A stretch of DNA of 64,000 nt from Streptomyces populi (GTDB lineage: Bacteria; Actinomycetota; Actinomycetes; Streptomycetales; Streptomycetaceae): the NCBI RefSeq assembly GCF_002911015.1, contig NZ_KZ626843.1:62001-126000 (forward strand), written 5' to 3'. Both the position numbers and the translations under genes were made by a program. The notes beneath the pieces were generated by a model. The model searched no databases. It was given only the letters and a program-made list of their open reading frames with translations, and was not told the origin of the DNA. Shown in pieces: positions 8,046 to 15,967 of this stretch (position 1 is its first letter; the number at the start of each line of letters is the position of its first letter).

Positions 8046-9092
8046 TCAGCCGGTGAGGGTCCCGTCACCCGCGTCGTACGTTCCCGACGCTACCGCGAGC
8101 AGCCGGGACGCCTTCAGCTCGGTCTCCCGCCACTCCCCCTCGGGGTCGGACCCCCAGGTGATGCCGGCCCCCGTGCCGAAGCGCAGGACGCCGTCGGCGC
8201 GGTCGATCCAGAAGGTACGGATGCCCACGGCCAGCTCTCCGGTGCCCCGGTCGGCGTCGACCCAGCCGATGCCTCCGCAGTACGGGCCGCGCGGCGCGGT
8301 CTCCAGGGCCTCGATGATCCGCAGCGCGCTGGACTTCGGGGCGCCGGTGACGGAGCCGGGCGGGAAGGCCGCGGCCAGGAGTCCGGGCCAGCCGACGTCC
8401 TCGCGCAGTTCGCCGCTGACGGTGGAGACGAGGTGGACGAGCCCCGGGTGCTTCTCGACGACGCACAGGTCGGGCACGGTCACGGTGCCGGTGGCGCAGA
8501 CCCGGCCGATGTCGTTGCGGACGAGGTCCACGATCATCACGTTCTCGGCGTAGTCCTTGTCGAGGAGGTCCGCCTCGGTGCGTCCGGTGCCCTTGATCGG
8601 GCCCGACTCGACGCCGCGGCCCGCGCGGCGCACGAAGAGTTCCGGGGAGGCGGTGGCTATCTCGACGCCGTGCTCCGGCAGCCGAATCGTTCCGGCATAG
8701 GGCGCCGGGTTGCCGCGGGCCAGCAGGGCGGTCAGCGCGTCGACGTCGGCGTCGGCCGGGACGGGCGCGGAGAGCACGCGGCAGAGGTTCGCCTGGTAGA
8801 CCTCGCCGGCCGCGATGTGCTCCCGGATGCGCCGGACACCGGCCGTGTACGCGGCGCGGTCGAGGGACGACGTCCAGTCGCCGGCCGCCGGTCCGTGCCA
8901 CCGTCCGGGCACCGGGGCGGGCACCGGCTCCTCCCGTACGTCCCGGAAACGGGCGCAGGTCAGGCGTCCTTCGAAGTCTGCGGAGACGGCCCAGAAGCCG
9001 GTCGAGTCCAGGGCCGCGGGATCGCTGGTGACGTCGAGGAGACCGGTCGCCACGAGGCCGCCGAAGCGGGCGAGAGGAGGGAGGTCGAGCAC
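8046..9092 (-). CDS. pabB: Aminodeoxychorismate synthase component I
   Basis: 348-aa chorismate-binding enzyme: GEVYQANLCR, SPELFVRR, the PIKGTGRT loop whose lysine separates PabB from anthranilate synthase (PIAGT), DYAENVMIVDLVRNDIGRV, and FPPGSVTGAPK. It makes 4-amino-4-deoxychorismate from chorismate, passing it to the neighbouring pabC product. The short N-terminus lacks the fused glutaminase seen in antibiotic-pathway PabAB proteins. GTG 9092 has no ribosome site, but TAGACT stands 7 nt upstream, so the mRNA is probably leaderless. Confidence 0.9.
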   Translation of the reverse strand: MLDLPPLARFGGLVATGLLDVTSDPAALDSTGFWAVSADFEGRLTCARFRDVREEPVPAPVPGRWHGPAAGDWTSSLDRAAYTAGVRRIREHIAAGEVYQANLCRVLSAPVPADADVDALTALLARGNPAPYAGTIRLPEHGVEIATASPELFVRRAGRGVESGPIKGTGRTEADLLDKDYAENVMIVDLVRNDIGRVCATGTVTVPDLCVVEKHPGLVHLVSTVSGELREDVGWPGLLAAAFPPGSVTGAPKSSALRIIEALETAPRGPYCGGIGWVDADRGTGELAVGIRTFWIDRADGVLRFGTGAGITWGSDPEGEWRETELKASRLLAVASGTYDAGDGTLTG

Positions 9093-9248
9093 GCAGACGA
9101 GTCTAGGGCGGGTGTCCTGCGAGTGCCCTGGCCATGTCCCTGGTCAGGCAGACCGCAGCACGCTGCGGAAACGCGTTTTTGTGCTGGCCCGGGAATCCGC
9201 TAGAGTTCAACACGTCGCCGGGACGCGCAAGCGAAACGGAAACGACAA

Positions 9249-9321
9249 GCGGACGTAGCTCAGTTGGTAGAGCGCAACCTTGCCAAGGTTGAGGTCGCCA
9301 GTTCGAACCTGGTCGTCCGCT
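9249..9321 (+). tRNA. tRNA-Gly(GCC)
   Basis: GCGGACG/CGTCCGC acceptor, D-arm GCTCAGTTGGTAGAGC, anticodon stem CAACC/GGTTG with loop TTGCCAA (anticodon GCC), T-loop GTTCGAAC. First of a five-tRNA array; no CCA is encoded. Confidence 0.96.
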
Positions 9322-9358
9322 CGCAGGAAGTGGGGGATCTTCCCGAACCCGCACTCCT

Positions 9359-9429
9359 GGTGGAGTGGCCGAGAGGCGAGGCAACGGCCTGCAAAGCCGT
9401 CTACACGGGTTCAAATCCCGTCTCCACCT
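9359..9429 (+). tRNA. tRNA-Cys(GCA)
   Basis: GGTGGAG/CTCCACC acceptor, anticodon stem ACGGC/GCCGT with loop CTGCAAA (anticodon GCA), T-loop GTTCAAAT. Second of the array, 37 nt after tRNA-Gly. Confidence 0.96.
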
Positions 9430-9433
9430 CCAA

Positions 9434-9505
9434 GGACGATTAGCTCAGCGGGAGAGCGCTTCCCTGACACGGAAGAGGTCACTGGTTCAATCCCAGTATC
9501 GTCCA
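9434..9505 (+). tRNA. tRNA-Val(GAC), copy 1
   Basis: Acceptor GGACGAT/ATCGTCC, anticodon stem CTTCC/GGAAG with loop CTGACAC (anticodon GAC), T-loop GTTCAATC. Only 4 nt after tRNA-Cys, so the two must be processed from one precursor. Confidence 0.96.
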
Positions 9506-9539
9506 CCGGTCCGCAAGGACCTGATCCGCAAGGATCCCC

Positions 9540-9611
9540 GCGCGATTAGCTCAGCGGGAGAGCGCTTCCCTGACACGGAAGAGGTCACTGGTTCAATCCC
9601 AGTATCGCGCA
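9540..9611 (+). tRNA. tRNA-Val(GAC), copy 2
   Basis: Same body as copy 1 but acceptor stem GCGCGAT/ATCGCGC, with compensating changes on both sides. Identical in sequence to copy 3. Confidence 0.96.
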
Positions 9612-9651
9612 CGCAGTACCAGCAGCAAGCGTGGCTCCGACCGCGTGACCT

Positions 9652-9723
9652 GCGCGATTAGCTCAGCGGGAGAGCGCTTCCCTGACACGGAAGAGGTCAC
9701 TGGTTCAATCCCAGTATCGCGCA
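9652..9723 (+). tRNA. tRNA-Val(GAC), copy 3
   Basis: Identical to copy 2 (acceptor GCGCGAT). Last of the array; a strong hairpin follows 6 nt later. Confidence 0.96.
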
Positions 9724-9728
9724 CCAGC

Positions 9729-9763
9729 AAAGCCCCCGGCCGTCTCGACGGCCGGGGGCTTCG
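9729..9763 (+). terminator. Terminator of the tRNA array
   Basis: AAGCCCCCGGCCGTC pairs with GACGGCCGGGGGCTT around a 2-nt loop, followed by CGTCGTG. It ends the Gly-Cys-Val transcript. Confidence 0.85.
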
Positions 9764-9823
9764 TCGTGCCCGGGATCACACCCGTCCCAGCCCGTGCGAC
9801 CCGGCCGACGCGGCCCGGACACG

Positions 9824-9861
9824 CCGGAGGGGCCCCTCTGTTCGAAAGGGGCCCCTCCGGG
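9824..9861 (-). terminator. Terminator of the zinc-ribbon gene
   Basis: CCGGAGGGGCCCCT and AGGGGCCCCTCCGG form a 14-bp stem directly downstream of the minus-strand gene ending at 9866. Confidence 0.75.
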
Positions 9862-9865
9862 TGGC

Positions 9866-10168
9866 TCAGGACGAGAAGAGCATGTGACCGAAGCTCTTGT
9901 GGCGGTGGTGGCCGCCGTGACCGCCGTAGTGACCACCGCCGTGACCGCCGTGCTGCGGGGCGCCCCAGGCGGGGGCCGGCGCGGACGGGTACGCCTGCGG
10001 GGCACCCGGGGGCGGCGGCGCGGGCTGGGACCACTGCGACTCCACGCGGGTCAGTGCCTCCAGCTCGCCGTAGTCGAGAAAGATGCCGCGGCAGCCGCTG
10101 CACTGCTCGATCTGGACGCCGTTGCGGTTGTACGTGTGCATCGGCGCATGACATTTCGGACACTGCAT
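9866..10168 (-). CDS. zf-TFIIB zinc-ribbon protein with His/Gly-rich tail
   Basis: 100 aa. Residues 1-35 hold a TFIIB-like zinc ribbon: MQCPKCHAPMHTY then QIEQCSGCRGIFLDYGELE. A Pro/Ala linker follows and the tail is dense in histidine and glycine (HGGHGGGHYGGHGGHHRH), which could bind metal. ATG with GAGGAGTTGAGCC upstream. Widespread in actinobacteria; role unknown. The tail is unusual among short zinc ribbons and may be a metal sink. Confidence 0.85.
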   Translation of the reverse strand: MQCPKCHAPMHTYNRNGVQIEQCSGCRGIFLDYGELEALTRVESQWSQPAPPPPGAPQAYPSAPAPAWGAPQHGGHGGGHYGGHGGHHRHKSFGHMLFSS

Positions 10169-10242
10169 GCTCGGCTCAACTCCTCGCCGGTCGGTACTGC
10201 TTCCGCCAGGACAGACACTGCCCGGCCTCGGTCGGTTGCAGC

Positions 10243-11202
10243 CTACGTCGCGAAACCCCGGGGCAACTCGGGCGGGAGGGCACTCATTCGGTCACAGGCG
10301 TCGACCACGGCCTGCTGCACCTCGTCCAACGGCCTCCTCGCGGCGGCGGACTTGGCGATCGCCAGGGCCGCGGTCTGCACGGTGAGGGCACGGGCCGCGA
10401 CGTCCAGGGCGGGCCAGGGATCGCCGTCGGCGGGAACGGCGGGACCGCCCGCGTCCCGGTAGGCGGTCAGGAAGCGGAGCCACTCGTCGGGCGGCAGCAG
10501 CCCGCAGGCGTACCAGGCGGCGGGGCGGGCCAGGTCCCAGGCCGGGTCGCCGACGCCCAGGTCGTCGACGTCGATGAGGAGCCAGGGACCGTCCGGCGCG
10601 GGGCGGCGCACGAGCTGGCCGAGGTGCAGGTCGCCGTGGCACAGGGTGGCGGTGTCCGGCATCGGGGCCTCGGCCCGCGCCCAGCCGGGCAGCGCGGCCC
10701 AGGCCCCGAGGACCGGCGCGGCGGCCGGGTGCGGGCCCGCCGCGCGCAGCCGGGCCACCGCGCGGGCGGCCTTGACGGGTCCGCGCATGGGCGGCAGCCC
10801 GTCCGGGGCGGGGGTCCGGTGCAGCCGGGCCAGCAGGGTCGCGGCCTCCTCCCAGGGGGCGGCGTCGGGGGTGTCGGGATCGACGGGGGAGCCGTACGGC
10901 CAGAGGGTCACCCGGCGGCCGAGGAGACCGGCGGGGGCGGGGTCCAGCGGCGGCAGGAGGATGCCGGGGAGGCACGTGGCCGCGAGGACGCGCCGGGCGA
11001 GCTCGTGGGGGTCCGTGTCCGGGGCGTGGACCTTGGCGACGACGTCGCCGTGGCGGACCACCGTGCCGTCGTCCCGGTCCGCGAGGAGCGTGTCCTCGGC
11101 GCCGCAGGAGCAGGCTCCGCGGGGGCGGGGCACGGCCGTCGCCGGGTGGGCCGCGTCACGCGCCACGGCGGTGAGCGCGGGCAGCAGGCTGTCTACGGTC
11201 AC
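10243..11202 (-). CDS. Aminoglycoside phosphotransferase-family kinase
   Basis: 319 aa. APH fold with the catalytic loop CHGDLHLGQLV and the metal-binding LLIDVDDLGVGDPAWDLARPA, plus WEEAATLLARLHR between lobes. The N-lobe has a CSCGAE pair of cysteines before VVRHGDVVAKVHA. Such kinases act on small metabolites (aminoglycosides, choline, homoserine, sugars); the substrate is not apparent and resistance should not be assumed. GTG 11202 follows AGGGAG at 4 nt. Confidence 0.8.
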   Translation of the reverse strand: MTVDSLLPALTAVARDAAHPATAVPRPRGACSCGAEDTLLADRDDGTVVRHGDVVAKVHAPDTDPHELARRVLAATCLPGILLPPLDPAPAGLLGRRVTLWPYGSPVDPDTPDAAPWEEAATLLARLHRTPAPDGLPPMRGPVKAARAVARLRAAGPHPAAAPVLGAWAALPGWARAEAPMPDTATLCHGDLHLGQLVRRPAPDGPWLLIDVDDLGVGDPAWDLARPAAWYACGLLPPDEWLRFLTAYRDAGGPAVPADGDPWPALDVAARALTVQTAALAIAKSAAARRPLDEVQQAVVDACDRMSALPPELPRGFAT

Positions 11203-11358
11203 GGATCTCCCTGGGCTGTACGACGTCTGCCGGTGAGGGTACGCAGCCGCGGGCGGACCCTGGCACCCGGCACCGCGGCGGCCGGGCGGCAGCCCGCTTC
11301 GCGGCCCGGCGCCCGTTCCCCGCGCCCCGGAGTCCGGCACACGGCACACGGCACAAAG

Positions 11359-11394
11359 AGATGCCCGCGCAGCTCCCCAGCTGCGCGGGCATCT
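11359..11394. terminator. Hairpin terminator, 16-bp stem
   Basis: AGATGCCCGCGCAGCT and AGCTGCGCGGGCATCT form a perfect 16-bp stem with a 4-nt loop (CCCC), followed by TCCTGCC on the plus strand. It lies in the 279-bp gap 11203-11481, downstream of the minus-strand gene ending at 11482, where nothing else is seen. Confidence 0.75.
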
Positions 11395-11481
11395 TCCTGC
11401 CGTCCGCCGCACCCCCGTCCCCACGGGGTTTCATGGCCGGATGTCCCCGCCCGGACCGCTCTTCCGGGCCCGGGGCGCCGC

Positions 11482-11688
11482 TCAGCGCCCCAGCATCACG
11501 CCCACGGACGACGCCTGTGTGACCACCGCGTCCCAGCCGCCGAAGACGACCACCAGCAGGGCCGCCAGGGGGAGGACCATCGCTGTCGCCACCAAGGGGT
11601 GGCGCTGACCCTGGCGGGTGCCGAACGCGGCGGTGTACACCTTGCGCCCCTGCGTACGGAGCTCTGTCCGCGATGCCGTGTGGGCCAT
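11482..11688 (-). CDS. Small single-pass membrane protein
   Basis: 68 aa: a polar head rich in Arg/Lys/Gln (MAHTASRTELRTQGRKVYT), then ATAMVLPLAALLVVVFGGW and a short tail. ATG 11688 follows AGGAGAGG at 5 nt, a strong ribosome site that supports translation. Function unknown. Confidence 0.7.
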   Translation of the reverse strand: MAHTASRTELRTQGRKVYTAAFGTRQGQRHPLVATAMVLPLAALLVVVFGGWDAVVTQASSVGVMLGR

Positions 11689-11929
11689 GGTCCCTCTCCT
11701 GACCGAGATTCCGTCGTGCCTGGCAGCGGCGGGTGTCTGACCTCGGGGGACGAGTGCTGCACCCGCCGCTTGACCTCAAATCTAGGCGCGTGACGGCGCC
11801 GGGTCGTCATGCCCTCGTACCGATTGCCGGGCCTCCCGGAGGATGAGCCGTGACCTGCGGAGTACTACCGTGGGTGGAGACGCGGACCCAGGTCTCAGGG
11901 TCTTCCCGGAGGGGGCGTCCGATGTGCCC

Positions 11930-12163
11930 CTACTGTTCCGAACCGTCCTCCCGGGGAACCGGCTGCTCGACGAGTGCCAGCACCCGAGTCGCCATGAAGC
12001 GGGCGGTCCGTACCACTGTTCCGTTTCGAGTGACTTCGCTCACTTCTACGACACCTCGGCGCACCGCCGTCTCCACCCGGCGACCCGCCCTGCTCGCCAC
12101 CACCTCGTACGTACGCGTCGTGTCCCCCGCGTCCACGACTATCTCCACACGGTCACCCTTCAC
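11930..12163 (-). CDS. Small conserved beta-rich protein, function unknown
   Basis: 77 aa beginning VKGDRVEIVVDAGDTTRTYE, with alternating hydrophobic/polar strands throughout and no membrane or catalytic motif. GTG 12163 is preceded by AGAAGGGGGA at about 8 nt. Upstream in-frame sequence is low quality. Divergent from the Ser/Thr kinase, with 196 bp between them. Confidence 0.65.
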   Translation of the reverse strand: MKGDRVEIVVDAGDTTRTYEVVASRAGRRVETAVRRGVVEVSEVTRNGTVVRTARFMATRVLALVEQPVPREDGSEQ

Positions 12164-12359
12164 GGGCTCAATCCCCCTTCTGTGACAGACGGTTGGGATC
12201 ACAGGCGGCCCAAAGGGGCCCTGTTCGCACGCTCTCTGACCACCTCTCAAGTTTCCCACCCGGCACTGACAATCGATCGGAACGAGAGGGCGCGGCCTCT
12301 GCGCGCACCCGGCCGCGGAAACGTAAGCTGTGGCTCGTCAAACGGACCGGGCAGCGGGG

Positions 12360-13643
12360 ATGAACATGGCGATGATGCGCCTGAGGCGCGAGGACCCGCG
12401 TGTCGTCGGCTCGTTCAGGCTTCACCGACGGCTCGGCGCGGGCGGCATGGGTGTCGTCTACCTGGGATCCGACCGGCGTGGCCAGCGGGTCGCGCTGAAG
12501 GTGATCCGGCCCGACCTGGCGGAGGATCAGGAGTTCCGTTCCCGGTTCGCGCGCGAGGTCTCGGCGGCACGGCGGATCAGGGGCGGCTGCACGGCACGGC
12601 TCGTCGCCGCCGACCTGGAGGCGGACCGGCCCTGGTTCGCCACGCAGTACGTGCCCGGCCCCTCCCTGCACGACAAGGTCGCCGAGGAGGGTCCGCTGTC
12701 GGCCGCCGACGTGGCCGCCGTCGGCGCCGCCCTCTCCGAGGGGCTGGTCGCGGTGCACGAGGCCGGGGTGGTCCACCGCGACCTCAAGCCGTCCAACATC
12801 CTGCTGTCCCCGAAGGGGCCGCGGATCATCGACTTCGGCATCGCGTGGGCGACCGGGGCGAGTACGCTCACCCACGTCGGCACGGCGGTCGGCTCCCCGG
12901 GCTTCCTGGCGCCGGAGCAGGTGCGCGGCGTCGCCGTCACCCCGGCCACGGACGTGTTCGCCCTCGGGGCCACCCTCGCGTACGCGGCGACCCAGGACTC
13001 ACCCTTCGGACAGGGCAGTTCCGAGGTGATGCTCTACCGCGTGGTCCACGAGGAGCCCCATCTGCACGGGGTTCCGGACGCCCTCGCGCCGCTCGTGCGG
13101 GCCTGCCTGGCGAAGGACCCCGAGGAGCGGCCCAGCACCCTCCAACTGTCCCTGCGGCTCAAGGAGATCGCGGCCCGCGAGGCCCAGGGCATGGTGGACG
13201 CGCGCCCGCCCGCGCCGCGCTCGGACCCGGACCGGCCGACGGGACGCCTGGCCGAGCAGTACGCCGAACAGCGCACCCAACGGCGTCCGGGGACCACGCC
13301 CCCGCCGCGGGGGACCACTCCCCCGCCGCGCACCGGCGGGACGAACGGCGGGTCGCGGTCGGGGGCGCGCCCCGCGCCCGTCCGCAACACCGGCCGCACC
13401 GGGAACAGGCCCGCCCCCCGCAGCGGCGCCGGACGGCCCGGTCAGCGCACCACCAGGACCGGCAGGCGCCCCGCCAATCCACGGCTGCTGCGCCAGCGGC
13501 TCTTCGTGTTCGTGGTGGTGACGCTGCTGGTCGCGCTCGGTATCGCGGCGGCCCAGGGGTGTCAGGGGCCGTCCCGCGGACTCGACGACGGCCCGCGCAA
13601 GGTCGTGCACCAGGAACGGCCGGCGTCCGGGGCGTTCCCGTAG
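12360..13643 (+). CDS. Transmembrane Ser/Thr protein kinase
   Basis: 427 aa. Hanks-type kinase domain in about residues 18-275: glycine loop GAGGMGVVY, ATP lysine VALKVI, catalytic HRDLKPSNILL, DFGIAWATG, and SPGFLAPEQV. A Pro/Arg/Gly/Thr-rich juxtamembrane linker (TTPPPRGTTPPPRTGG) leads to one helix (LFVFVVVTLLVALGIAAA) and a very short outside tail, so there is no PASTA or other sensor domain. Start uncertain among ATGs at 12360, 12366 and 12372. Substrate unknown. Confidence 0.9.
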   Translation: MNMAMMRLRREDPRVVGSFRLHRRLGAGGMGVVYLGSDRRGQRVALKVIRPDLAEDQEFRSRFAREVSAARRIRGGCTARLVAADLEADRPWFATQYVPGPSLHDKVAEEGPLSAADVAAVGAALSEGLVAVHEAGVVHRDLKPSNILLSPKGPRIIDFGIAWATGASTLTHVGTAVGSPGFLAPEQVRGVAVTPATDVFALGATLAYAATQDSPFGQGSSEVMLYRVVHEEPHLHGVPDALAPLVRACLAKDPEERPSTLQLSLRLKEIAAREAQGMVDARPPAPRSDPDRPTGRLAEQYAEQRTQRRPGTTPPPRGTTPPPRTGGTNGGSRSGARPAPVRNTGRTGNRPAPRSGAGRPGQRTTRTGRRPANPRLLRQRLFVFVVVTLLVALGIAAAQGCQGPSRGLDDGPRKVVHQERPASGAFP

Positions 13644-13702
13644 GCGGTACGGTCCCCAGGTCCGTGCGGGCGCGCCTCACGACGGCGGCCGGCGCACGGT
13701 CC

Positions 13703-14521
13703 TCAGCTCTCGGGGCGGCCCGTCGCCACCGCGTAGAAGGCCACCGCGGCCGCCGCGCCGACGTTCAGGGAGTCGACGCCGTGGGCCATCGGGATGCGGA
13801 CCCATTCGTCGGCCGCCATCAGGGCCCTGGTGGAGAGCCCGTCGCCCTCCGCGCCGAGCATCAGCGCGACCCGGTCCATCTTGTGCGGGGCGGCCTCGTC
13901 GAGGGATCTCGCCTTCTCGTCCGGGGTGAGGGCGAGCAGGTTGAACCCGGCGTCGCGCACCGACTCCAGGCCCTTGGGCCAGGTGTCGAGCCGGGCGTAC
14001 GGGACCGAGAAGACCGCGCCCATCGAGACCTTCACCGAGCGGCGGTAGAGGGGGTCGGCGCAGTCCGGGGAGAGCAGCACCGCGTCCATGCCGAGGGCGG
14101 CGGCGGAGCGGAAGATGGCGCCGATGTTGGTGTGGTCGTTGACCGACTCCATGACGACGACCCGGCGCGCGGTCCGCAGCAGTTCCTCCGCCGTCGGCAG
14201 CGGCTTGCGCTGCATCGAGGCGAGCGCCCCCCGGTGCACGTGGTAGCCGGTGACCTGCTCGGCGAGCTCCGGGCTGACCGCGTAGACGGGTGCCGGGAGC
14301 TCGTCGATGACGTCGCGCATGACGTCGACCCACTTGGCGGACAGCAGCATCGAGCGCATCTCGTAGCCGGCGTCCTTGGCCCGTCTGATGACCTTCTCGC
14401 CCTCGGCGATGAACAGGCCCTCGGCGGGTTCGCGCTTGCGGCGCAGTTCCACGTCGGTCAGGCCCGTGTAGTCGCGCAGACGCGGGTCGTCGGGGTTCTC
14501 GACGGTGATGAGATCGGCCAC
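13703..14521 (-). CDS. SpoU/TrmH-family RNA 2'-O-methyltransferase
   Basis: 272 aa. N-terminal substrate-binding domain (EGLFIAEGEKVIRRA) and C-terminal SPOUT knot with the three motifs: NDHTNIGAIFRSAAALG, LGAEGDGLS and IPMAHGVDSLNVGAAAAVAFY. It should transfer methyl from SAM to a ribose 2'-OH in rRNA or tRNA. Thiostrepton-type resistance methyltransferases belong to the same family, but this copy sits in a housekeeping context next to corrin genes. Confidence 0.9.
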   Translation of the reverse strand: MADLITVENPDDPRLRDYTGLTDVELRRKREPAEGLFIAEGEKVIRRAKDAGYEMRSMLLSAKWVDVMRDVIDELPAPVYAVSPELAEQVTGYHVHRGALASMQRKPLPTAEELLRTARRVVVMESVNDHTNIGAIFRSAAALGMDAVLLSPDCADPLYRRSVKVSMGAVFSVPYARLDTWPKGLESVRDAGFNLLALTPDEKARSLDEAAPHKMDRVALMLGAEGDGLSTRALMAADEWVRIPMAHGVDSLNVGAAAAVAFYAVATGRPES

Positions 14522-14585
14522 AGGGTGATACTGCCTTGTCCTGGGTGCGGTGCCAACGGCTGGGAACGGGTTGGGTTACCCGGGG

Positions 14586-15818
14586 TTACTCGGGAAGTCC
14601 GGAGCCGATGCCCACGACCTCGCCGATGACGATGACCGCGGGCGGTCGCACGTCCTCGGTGCGGACGGTCTCGGCGACGGTGGCCAGGGTGGCGTCGACG
14701 CGCCGCTGAGCGGCGGTCGTGCCCTCCTGGACCAGGGCGACGGGGGTGTCGGCGGGCTTGCCGTGTGCCACGAGGGTGTCGGCGATCTTGCCGATCTTGT
14801 CGACGCCCATGAGGACGACGAGGGTGCCGCGGAGTTCGGCGAGCGCCGACCAGTCGACGAGGGAGCGCTCGTCGTCGGGGGCGACATGACCGCTGACCAC
14901 GGTGAACTCGTGGGCGACGCCCCGGTGGGTGACAGGGATGCCCGCGGCGCCCGGCACCGAGATCGAGCTGGAGATGCCGGGGACGACCGTGCAGGCGATC
15001 CCGGCCTCGGCGAGCGCCTGGGCCTCCTCCATGCCGCGGCCGAAGACGAAGGGGTCGCCGCCCTTGAGCCGGACGACGGACTTGCCCTGCTGCGCGTGCT
15101 CGATGAGCGCGTTGTTGATGGCCTCCTGGGCCATGAACCGGCCGTACGGGATCTTCGCCGCGTCGATCACCTCGACGTGCGGCGGGAGTTCGGCGAGCAG
15201 GTCACGGGGGCCGAGCCGGTCGGCGATGACCACGTCGGCCTCGGCCAGCAGCCGGCGCCCGCGGACGGTGATCAGGTCGGGGTCGCCGGGACCTCCGCCG
15301 ACCAGGGCGACACCGGGGGTACGGGTGCGGTGGTGCGGCGCGACGAGCGTCCCGTCGCGCAGGCCCTCGACCACGGCGTCGCGGATGGCGGCGGTGTGGC
15401 GGGGGTCGCGGCCCTTGGCGTCGGTGGTGAGGACGGCGACGGTCACGCCCTCGCTGTGGCCGGTGGCCGGGGTCCAGGCGGTCGCCGCGTCGGCGTCGTC
15501 CGAGCGGACGCACCAGACGCGGTGGCGCTCGGCCTCGGCACTGGCCTCGGCACTGGCCCGCGGGTCGCTGGTGGCGATCAGCGCGTACCAGGCGTCGGCG
15601 AGGTCGCCCTCCTCGTACGGGCGCCTCGTCCAGGTGATCTCGCCCGCGTCCGCCATCGCCTCGACGGACGGGGTCGCCTCCGGGGACACGAGGTGGACGT
15701 CCGCGCCCGCCGCGATGAGCGCGGGGAGCCGGCGCTGGGCCACCTGGCCACCGCCGAGGACGACGACACGACGACCGGAGAGGCGGAGGCCCACCGGGTA
15801 TGCGGGGTGTTCGGCCAT
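14586..15818 (-). CDS. cobA: Uroporphyrinogen-III C-methyltransferase with precorrin-2 dehydrogenase domain
   Basis: 410 aa. Residues 1-150 are a CysG N-terminal-type NAD domain (RLSGRRVVVLGGGQVAQRRL) for oxidising precorrin-2; residues 165-410 are SUMT: VALVGGGPGDPDLITVRGRRL, GKSVVRLKGGDPFVFGRG, PGISSSISVPGAAGIPVTHR. It commits uroporphyrinogen III to corrins and, if the first domain is active, to sirohydrochlorin. Lies after cobT and cobL on the same strand. Could also serve sirohaem (cysG). Confidence 0.92.
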   Translation of the reverse strand: MAEHPAYPVGLRLSGRRVVVLGGGQVAQRRLPALIAAGADVHLVSPEATPSVEAMADAGEITWTRRPYEEGDLADAWYALIATSDPRASAEASAEAERHRVWCVRSDDADAATAWTPATGHSEGVTVAVLTTDAKGRDPRHTAAIRDAVVEGLRDGTLVAPHHRTRTPGVALVGGGPGDPDLITVRGRRLLAEADVVIADRLGPRDLLAELPPHVEVIDAAKIPYGRFMAQEAINNALIEHAQQGKSVVRLKGGDPFVFGRGMEEAQALAEAGIACTVVPGISSSISVPGAAGIPVTHRGVAHEFTVVSGHVAPDDERSLVDWSALAELRGTLVVLMGVDKIGKIADTLVAHGKPADTPVALVQEGTTAAQRRVDATLATVAETVRTEDVRPPAVIVIGEVVGIGSGLPE

Positions 15819-15967
15819 GGCGGTGCGGCTCCTCGTACGTGCAGGCGGTGCGGTGGGCGCTGCGGCTCTGGAGCGGCCCTGACATGGGGTTCTTCGGTAG
15901 GAGTCCAGACTACGGCGGGCCGGGTGGGCGGCGCTGGACGCCTGCCCACCCCACCCGTGCCGTGGAC

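Noticed and set aside
10243..11202. Aminoglycoside resistance gene
   Set aside because: Only the general APH fold is visible; nothing marks an antibiotic substrate and the context is housekeeping.
13703..14521. Thiostrepton-resistance methyltransferase
   Set aside because: Shares the SpoU fold, but no thiopeptide genes are nearby and it sits in core metabolism.
11843..14629. A 928-codon plus-strand ORF spanning the kinase region
   Set aside because: Wrong frame: the true kinase frame has all Hanks motifs, while this one is Arg/Gly/Pro-rich with no domain.
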